Under the pieces are notes generated by a model. That model was not told the origin of the DNA. It did not search any database and was given only the letters and a program-made list of their open reading frames with translations. The translations under genes were made by a program, and so were the position numbers. From Wenzhouxiangella sp. (lineage in GTDB: Bacteria > Pseudomonadota > Gammaproteobacteria > Xanthomonadales > Wenzhouxiangellaceae), in assembly GCA_007135935.1 (NCBI GenBank), contig SLIA01000253.1, positions 1 through 37,248 on the forward strand: a stretch of DNA of 37,248 nt. Direction: 5' to 3'. Below, one piece after another: positions 32,462-37,248 of this stretch. Position 1 is the stretch's first letter, and each line of letters starts with the position of its first letter.

Positions 32462-34009
32462 TCAGGGCTCGCCGACCCCGGCATAAGCGACCCCGGACAA
32501 GCGCGCCATGTCGCGATGCCAGGTGGCCAGATCGTCACGGTTGAACTCGGCCAGCGCCGAGTGCCCGCAGGCACGCGCCATGACCTGCATCAGGCCGACC
32601 GAGGTATCGAAGAAGTTCTTCAGCCGACCGGCGGCATGGTCCACGTCCAGGCGTTCGCGCAAATCCTCACGCTGGGTGGCGATGCCGGCCGGGCAGTTGT
32701 TGCTGTTGCAAATGCGCGCGCCCACGCAACCAATGGCCTGCATGGCGCTGTTGGCCAGGGCAATGCCGTCGGCACCCAGTGCCATGGCCTTGACGAAATC
32801 GATCGGCATGCGCAGGCCGCCGGTGATGATCAGCGTCACCCGGCCGCTGGCGTGCTGCTCGTCCAGGTAGCGCCGGGCACGGGCCAGGGCCGGAATGGTC
32901 GGCACACTGATGTGGTTGCGAAAGATCTCCGGCGCCGAACCGGTGCCGCCGCCGCGCCCGTCGAGAATGATGTAGTCGGCCCCGGCATCGAGCGCGAACT
33001 GAATATCGCGCTCGATGTGATTGGCGCTCAACTTGAAACCCACCGGCACACCGCCGCTGATCTCGCGTACCCGGTCGGCGAACTTGCGAAAATCGGCCAC
33101 GCTGGATAGATCCTCGAAGGTCGGCGGCGAGATCGCCGGCTCGCCCTCGGGAATGCCGCGCACCTCGGAGATCTTCTTCGTGTTCTTGCTGCCGGGCAGG
33201 TGACCGCCGGTACCGGTCTTGGCACCCTGGCCACCCTTGAAATGAAAGGCCTGGATATCGGCCAGCAGTTCTTCGGAATAACCGAACTTGGCGCTGGCCA
33301 GCTCGAAAAAGTATCGGCCATTGGCCTCCTTCTCCTCGGGCAGCATGCCGCCCTCGCCCGAGCAGATGCCGGTACCGGCCAGCTCCGCGCCCCGGGCCAG
33401 GGCCACCTTGGCCTCCGGCGACAGCGCACCGAAACTCATGTCGGAAACGAACAGCGGGATGTCGAGGGTAAGCGGTTTCTTCGCTTCCGGCCCGATCACC
33501 AGGCGGGTGTCGACTTCAGCATCCTCCATCAAGGGCTTGGTCGCCATCTGCGCGACCATCATCTGGATCTGGTCCCAGTGCGGCAGCTCGTTGCGCGGCA
33601 CGCCCATGGCCACCATCGGGCCGTGTTCGCCGATCTTTTCCGGGCCTTCCTCGGCCATGCGGTGAATGATCTCCACCGTGGGCTCTTCCGTGGTCGCCTT
33701 CGGCTTCGGCGGCTTGTTGCCGTCGTTGTCCCCGGATCCCTCCGGCGCCTCCTGGCCGACATCATCGGCATCGAACTGCTTGTGCGTGCCGTCGCAGAAC
33801 GGCGCATCCCCGGTCTGCTTGCACTGGCACAGGTAGGCATCGCCGTCTTCATCGGCCGTAAACATCTTCGGCTCGATACCGGTGCCGGCATGCGACCCAT
33901 CGCAAAACGGCTGATCCTTCGATCGCCCGCAACGACAGAAGGCATATTCCTTGCCCTTTTCCAGTGTGACCTTGGCCGGCTTGATGTCGGCAATGACAGC
34001 TTGGCTCAT
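32462..34009 (-). CDS. CDGSH iron-sulfur domain fused to FMN-binding glutamate synthase-like domain
   Basis: A 515-residue soluble protein. Residues 20-80 contain two CDGSH-type [2Fe-2S] motifs: C25-x-C27 with C36-D-G-S-H40, and C61-x-C63 with C72-D-G-T-H76. After an acidic linker (about 80-115), the rest is the FMN/[3Fe-4S] barrel of the glutamate synthase large subunit: DIPLFVSDMSFGALSPEAKV, GICSGEGGMLPEE, FHFKGGQGAKTGTGG, LDGRGGGTGSAPEIFRNH and the cluster cysteines in CVGARICNSNNCPAGIATQ. There is no glutaminase domain, so ammonia is not released here by the usual route. It is probably a redox enzyme; substrate and electron partner are unknown. ATG at 34009 has AAGGGAG upstream. Confidence 0.9.
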   Translation of the reverse strand: MSQAVIADIKPAKVTLEKGKEYAFCRCGRSKDQPFCDGSHAGTGIEPKMFTADEDGDAYLCQCKQTGDAPFCDGTHKQFDADDVGQEAPEGSGDNDGNKPPKPKATTEEPTVEIIHRMAEEGPEKIGEHGPMVAMGVPRNELPHWDQIQMMVAQMATKPLMEDAEVDTRLVIGPEAKKPLTLDIPLFVSDMSFGALSPEAKVALARGAELAGTGICSGEGGMLPEEKEANGRYFFELASAKFGYSEELLADIQAFHFKGGQGAKTGTGGHLPGSKNTKKISEVRGIPEGEPAISPPTFEDLSSVADFRKFADRVREISGGVPVGFKLSANHIERDIQFALDAGADYIILDGRGGGTGSAPEIFRNHISVPTIPALARARRYLDEQHASGRVTLIITGGLRMPIDFVKAMALGADGIALANSAMQAIGCVGARICNSNNCPAGIATQREDLRERLDVDHAAGRLKNFFDTSVGLMQVMARACGHSALAEFNRDDLATWHRDMARLSGVAYAGVGEP

Positions 34010-34252
34010 CTCTTGAACTCCCTTTCGAATGAATGGCGATCGCGGCAGACGCTCATCGATTGAATTCCACCATAACGAAGATACGTGAACTCTCAATCCG
34101 GCATCTCCATCCACCGCTCGCGCGACCGGACAGAAGACTGGCGCGGTGTGCCCGCCGGTCGAGCCGGCAAAACCGCCGAACCAGTCTGCACGGGCGCATG
34201 ATCCTTGCGCGACACTTGCGCTCGTAAAGACCAGTCGGCCGGTTGCCGGCGA
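34010..34252. other. Intergenic region without a supported gene
   Basis: About 240 bases between the CDGSH fusion gene start and the stop of the small membrane protein gene. No coding frame with a ribosome site was found. It should hold the promoter of the fusion gene, which I could not define. Confidence 0.4.
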
Positions 34253-34561
34253 TCAGGGATCCCCATCCCGGTCGCGGCCCGGCCTTTCGCCCGGCGCGGA
34301 AGGTGTCTGCCTCGGAGGCGTTGCCTGGTCCGGGCCCGGCGATTCGGCCAGCCGAACCACCATCGCCTTCAGGCGCAGGAAAAACAGGGGAAGCAATGCA
34401 AGGAATGCGACCAGCAGCGCGGCCCACAGCACCTGCTCGAGCAGCGAGGCCGGATCGGATGCAGGCACCAGCGCCAATGCCAACAGCGACGCCAGGAACA
34501 CGAACGCGCCGAACCCGGCCAGATAGACCGCCCAGCTTGGGTAACGACTCGAACTCATCAT
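34253..34561 (-). CDS. Small two-helix membrane protein, unknown
   Basis: A 102-residue protein with two membrane helices (about residues 10-32 and 42-65) and a charged, proline-rich tail (PRQTPSAPGERPGRDRDGDP) probably in the cytoplasm. No family is recognised. AGGAGGAG lies just before the ATG, inside the end of the EamA gene, and the ATG overlaps the EamA stop (ATGA), so it is expressed together with the transporter and may be an accessory subunit; that is inference. Confidence 0.7.
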   Translation of the reverse strand: MMSSSRYPSWAVYLAGFGAFVFLASLLALALVPASDPASLLEQVLWAALLVAFLALLPLFFLRLKAMVVRLAESPGPDQATPPRQTPSAPGERPGRDRDGDP

Positions 34562-35472
34562 CTCTTTCTCCTCCTGACGCGCAATTTCATTACGATCGTG
34601 ACCAGCATCCTGGATTGTAAGGTGAGCGCGGTCACGGTGACCAGAATCAGGCCCATGCCAAGCAGTTGCACGGCCTCCAGGCGCTCGTCCAGCACGACCA
34701 CACCGAACAGTGAAGCGGTCACCGGCTCGACCATGGCCACGATCGAGGCAATTGCCGGCGCAGTATGGTTCAAACCCACAATATAGAAAATGAACGACAG
34801 ACCCGCACCAATCACCCCCAGAACCAGGAACAGCGGCCAGCTCGAGGTGCTCAAGGCCGCCACGGTCTGTTCGGTATCAGACAGCAAAAACAGGATCAGC
34901 GCAAGAACCGCAAACGCGATCACCAGAATGGCCTGCGGACTGCCGTGCGGCGCGGCGTACTTGAAACCGAAAATGAACAACGCATAGGACAGCCCCGACA
35001 GCAGGCCGGCACCGGCGGCAAGCAACGTCACCTCTCCCGCTTCCACATCGTAGACGCCGGTCAGCAACACAACACCGATCATCACCAACGCGATCGAGAA
35101 CCACTTCAAAAGCGTGGGTCGTTCAAACCGAAGGGCAAAGGAAACCAGATAGACGAACACCGGGGCGCAATACATCAACGTCGCGGCAACCGCGACACTG
35201 CCCTCGGCAATGCTGATGAAATAGAATGCGAAGTTGCCCGCAACGCCCAGCCCGGCAAAGGCCGACCAGAACCACAAGCGGCCGCTGGCCAGCCCACTGG
35301 CACGCGGCTGCAAAGCCAGCCAGGCCAGCACGAACAGGAATCCAATGGCGCCGCGGTAGAACGACACGACGAGCGGTTCCCAGCCCGCACCGGTGAGCAC
35401 GCCGCCAATGCCGCCGGACAGGCCCCAGCAAAACGCCGCCAGGACGACCAGAAGGGCGCTCATGCTCTGCAT
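34558..35472 (-). CDS. EamA family (DMT) transporter
   Basis: A 304-residue permease with ten hydrophobic segments in two EamA repeats. Typical segments are LAAFCWGLSGGIGGVL, VVSFYRGAIGFLFVLAWLAL, ISIAEGSVAVAATLMYCAPV, IAFAVLALILFLLSDTEQTV and NHTAPAIASIVAMVEPVTAS, the last being the conserved EamA P-V-x-A region before helix 9. Export of a metabolite is likely; the substrate is unknown. The start is uncertain: ATG at 35472 and at 35463 both fit, and longer in-frame starts add a non-hydrophobic leader. It is a different subfamily from the transporter at 1624-2523. The downstream small gene is coupled. Confidence 0.85.
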   Translation of the reverse strand: MQSMSALLVVLAAFCWGLSGGIGGVLTGAGWEPLVVSFYRGAIGFLFVLAWLALQPRASGLASGRLWFWSAFAGLGVAGNFAFYFISIAEGSVAVAATLMYCAPVFVYLVSFALRFERPTLLKWFSIALVMIGVVLLTGVYDVEAGEVTLLAAGAGLLSGLSYALFIFGFKYAAPHGSPQAILVIAFAVLALILFLLSDTEQTVAALSTSSWPLFLVLGVIGAGLSFIFYIVGLNHTAPAIASIVAMVEPVTASLFGVVVLDERLEAVQLLGMGLILVTVTALTLQSRMLVTIVMKLRVRRRKR

Positions 35473-35768
35473 TCTGTTTGCCGAAATGAACCGGGCCACT
35501 GAGTGTCGTGACAACCAGGGTCGGTCAATGGTTCGGTTTCCTGCCGGCCAGTTGGTCCGCGCCACACGAGAAATCCAATGCAGTCACGCAGATCAACGAA
35601 GAAAGCAGGCGTGCCCGTCTTCCTTCACCAGGGCCAGGAACTTGCGCAGACGATTCACCCGGGCTCAGGAGAAAAACTGTGCCACTTCAAGTCGGCTCGC
35701 ATCCAGTAGAAGCGCCGGAGTTGCGGAACTCGCATATCTCCCTGTCACAACGGTCGTCCGGACCCGCA
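35473..35768. other. Intergenic region without a supported gene
   Basis: About 300 bases upstream of the EamA gene and downstream of the secreted-protein gene, both on the minus strand. I see no gene, repeat array or clear terminator. Its base composition is somewhat lower in GC than the genes to its left. Confidence 0.4.
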
Positions 35769-36272
35769 CTATTGAATTGAATAGGTTCCGCTGACATCGA
35801 GGTAGATATCCCCATGAGGAGGAAACCCATGACCTGAAAAACTGCCCTGGCCGCTGATGCCCTCGTAGCGTCCCGCACCACCTTCCAGGGTGAACTGGCC
35901 GGATTGTTCACCGGCCGGATCCCCGGAACCGATGAAACGGCCGACCTTGCTGGCACCATCGGGGAACGAGTAGACCGCATGGCCACGGTAACTGGTCTCC
36001 CCGGCGGCTCGCTCGAACGTAAGCCAGACATTCACCGTTGCCACCTGACCATCCTCGTAGAATGCGAAGCCGCGCTGTTGCATGACCCCTACAGCATGCC
36101 CCGCATGTCCTTCAATTTCGCGAAGGTCCGCATCCACCGTGACAAAGGCTTCGCGCCATTCGATCGGCGTCTCATCTCCTGCACTCGCGATGCGCGGTTG
36201 CAGGACAACGAAAGCCATCAACGCGATCCAAATGAAAGCGCGGCCGACAAAAATCGATCTTGAATCATGCAT
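35769..36272 (-). CDS. Secreted beta-barrel-like protein, unknown
   Basis: A 167-residue protein with a signal peptide (about residues 1-31, ending ASAG). The mature part is rich in beta-strands and glycine and has the EGGAGRYEGISGQGSF motif seen in allene-oxide-cyclase-like and related small barrels, where GGxGxYxGxxG forms a strand turn; I would not go further than that. TLEG and TYSIQ close the chain. GGGAGGG lies 8 bases before the ATG and fixes the start. It is a single gene between the EamA and VOC genes, probably periplasmic. Confidence 0.65.
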   Translation of the reverse strand: MHDSRSIFVGRAFIWIALMAFVVLQPRIASAGDETPIEWREAFVTVDADLREIEGHAGHAVGVMQQRGFAFYEDGQVATVNVWLTFERAAGETSYRGHAVYSFPDGASKVGRFIGSGDPAGEQSGQFTLEGGAGRYEGISGQGSFSGHGFPPHGDIYLDVSGTYSIQ

Positions 36273-36314
36273 GCACCAATCCCTCCCTGGTTAATCAACG
36301 GCCATGGCCGGCAG

Positions 36315-36725
36315 TCACTCATGCAGCCATGGCGCAAAACTCAGTCCGACCAAAACACCCTCGGGGCTCATGAACCTCGCCACGGTCTGCCCCCACGGTT
36401 CGGTGCGGGCCTCGTGAATAAACTCCTGTCCTTTGCCTTGCATCTCCCGCACCGCCGCCTCCACAGCCGCAGCATCCGCCAGCTCGAATTCGATCGTGGC
36501 AGTAGGTTCGAGTATATCCTCCGGCCACTCGTCCTGACCAAAACAGGACTGGGCAGCCATCGACAGTGGCCATACACCGAAATGGTGCGCCCCGGGAAAC
36601 TTGTCCATGAAACGATAATCATCCAACTTCTCCAGAGGCAACCCCAACATATCCTCGTACAACTGCGCACTCGCGTCCGGATCCTTGGTGATCGATGCAA
36701 AACCGGCGATGCTCTTGATGTCCAT
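36315..36725 (-). CDS. VOC (glyoxalase/bleomycin-resistance) family protein
   Basis: A 136-residue protein with two beta-alpha-beta-beta-beta modules: SIAGFASITKDPDASAQLYE, DMLGLPLEKLDDYRFMDKF and ATIEFELADAAAVEAAVREM, then FMSPEGVLVGLSFAPW at the end. Members bind a metal and act on small molecules as glyoxalases, dioxygenases or resistance proteins; which one is not clear here. The start at 36725 has GGAGGAG just upstream and overlaps by one base the stop of the preceding cysteine-rich frame (TAATG), so the two are coupled. Longer in-frame starts lie within that frame and are less likely. Confidence 0.85.
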   Translation of the reverse strand: MDIKSIAGFASITKDPDASAQLYEDMLGLPLEKLDDYRFMDKFPGAHHFGVWPLSMAAQSCFGQDEWPEDILEPTATIEFELADAAAVEAAVREMQGKGQEFIHEARTEPWGQTVARFMSPEGVLVGLSFAPWLHE

Positions 36726-37095
36726 TAACTCCTCCAACACTGATTGAACCTGATGCCGGCCTTGCCGCACCAACACGACTCATAGAGCGACCAGCTAAAC
36801 GGCTTGAGATGCTTACCCGTAAACTTTTTGGCGCACCCACAACAGGCGCAAACACTGTGGTTCAATAGCACCATCTTCCATGAGAGATACGAAAGAATCG
36901 CGATAGAAACAATGAACCCAAACCATCAATCAAGGAACCCAGGAACCAGAATATCAACCCCAGGAAAAACGTGGCGTAATCCATCGCTGCGAATACACCA
37001 AAAGCATTGGCAACATCAAAGAGAGATCTCGGCCATGCCAAATCCGTTCGTTCCAATTCGTCGTTGCATTCCGGGCATCGGAATTGAATTCTGTC
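36725..37095 (-). pseudogene. Frameshifted, 5'-truncated zinc-ribbon membrane protein gene
   Basis: Read on the minus strand, an open frame starts just after a stop codon at 37096-37098 with IQFRCPECNDELERTDLAWP, a zinc-knuckle motif, continues through a membrane segment (AMDYATFFLGLIFWFLGSLI) and stops at 36862. A second frame overlaps it and reads GFIVSIAILSYLSWKMVLLN, then VCACCGCAKKFTGKHLKPFS and SCWCGKAGIRFNQCWRS, ending at 36725. The two make sense as one protein, zinc ribbon - two helices - cysteine-rich tail, split by a single frameshift near 36870-36925. A start codon is absent after the upstream stop, so the 5' end is also lost. The alternative is two small genes, with the second (ATG 36874) coupled to the VOC gene. 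Confidence 0.55.
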
Positions 37096-37098
37096 TTA

Positions 37099-37248
37099 TT
37101 GGTGTAATCGGGATAGGGAGGCACCTCACGATGCCTCTCCTCCCACACCACCGGGCATACGGATCACGTACCACGGCGGTTCGATGAACATCACTACCGC
37201 GCCACCAGGCTCGGTAGTCCCAAGTCAGCAAAATACCTCGCGGGCAGA
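37099..37248. other. Right-edge structured DNA, possible mobile-element remnant
   Basis: The minus strand reads CCGGTGGTGTGGGAGGAG followed by a stem, GAGGCA-TCGTGAGG-TGCCTC. This word reminds me of sequence near bacterial group II introns, which is recollection and not proof. The zinc-ribbon gene loses its start exactly at its edge, which would fit an insertion. The element, if real, extends beyond the window. Confidence 0.2.

Noticed and set aside
36315-36776. Longer start for the VOC gene at 36776
   Set aside because: The ATG at 36725 has a strong GGAGGAG and begins the conserved fold; the extra residues overlap the cysteine-rich frame.

Overview
The window is about 37 kb of GC-rich, densely coded bacterial chromosome. 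Its gene set points to a gammaproteobacterium: a YfcG-type glutathione transferase, bifunctional HisB and HisIE, an alanine-zipper lipoprotein, AsmA, a XanB2-like chorismatase, a TIGR03032 protein and an IPTL-CTERM-like surface protein. A Xanthomonadales/Chromatiales relative such as Wenzhouxiangella would fit, but that placement is an inference. There are no rRNA or tRNA genes, no CRISPR array and no intact mobile element that I can see.

Layout. 1-3.7 kb: DUF1295 membrane protein, a 52-codon gene with its own sigma-54 promoter and terminator, an EamA transporter, a small secreted protein and a YfcG-like GST. 3.9-11.7 kb: a complete histidine operon, TrpR-like regulator-hisG-hisD-hisC-hisB-hisH-hisA-hisF-hisIE, translationally coupled except at three low-GC, self-complementary spacers. 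11.7-15.8 kb: a degenerate EAL protein with a consensus sigma-54 promoter, a creatininase-family hydrolase, a chorismatase-like protein and a DUF418 membrane protein. 16-24.8 kb: a PAS-PAS-PAS-GGDEF-EAL protein, an L,D-transpeptidase, an alanine-zipper lipoprotein, AsmA, a membrane-anchored protein of unknown function with a sigma-54-like promoter, and a lipoprotein phosphodiesterase. 24.8-31.2 kb: CYTH protein and amino-acid racemase pair, a 909-residue beta-helix surface protein, then a coupled operon of a TIGR03032 protein and two mutually related unknown proteins. 31.2-37.2 kb: an orphan periplasmic binding protein, a CDGSH/glutamate-synthase fusion, an EamA transporter with a small membrane partner, a secreted protein, a VOC protein, a frameshifted zinc-ribbon membrane gene and possible mobile-element debris at the right edge.

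Two signals go beyond ordinary annotation. First, three minus-strand genes (1254-1412, 11677-12495, 22482-23099) are preceded by sigma-54 type -24/-12 elements at plausible distances; the first is a short transcript with only a 52-residue acidic product and a heavily folded 3' part. Second, several gene junctions hold arrays of degenerate short words with a strict period of 7, 8 or about 9 bases. Each has its own word, some are paired with a complementary array to make a long hairpin, and three lie inside the his operon. I know no named element class that fits them, and they are the best candidate here for something undescribed.
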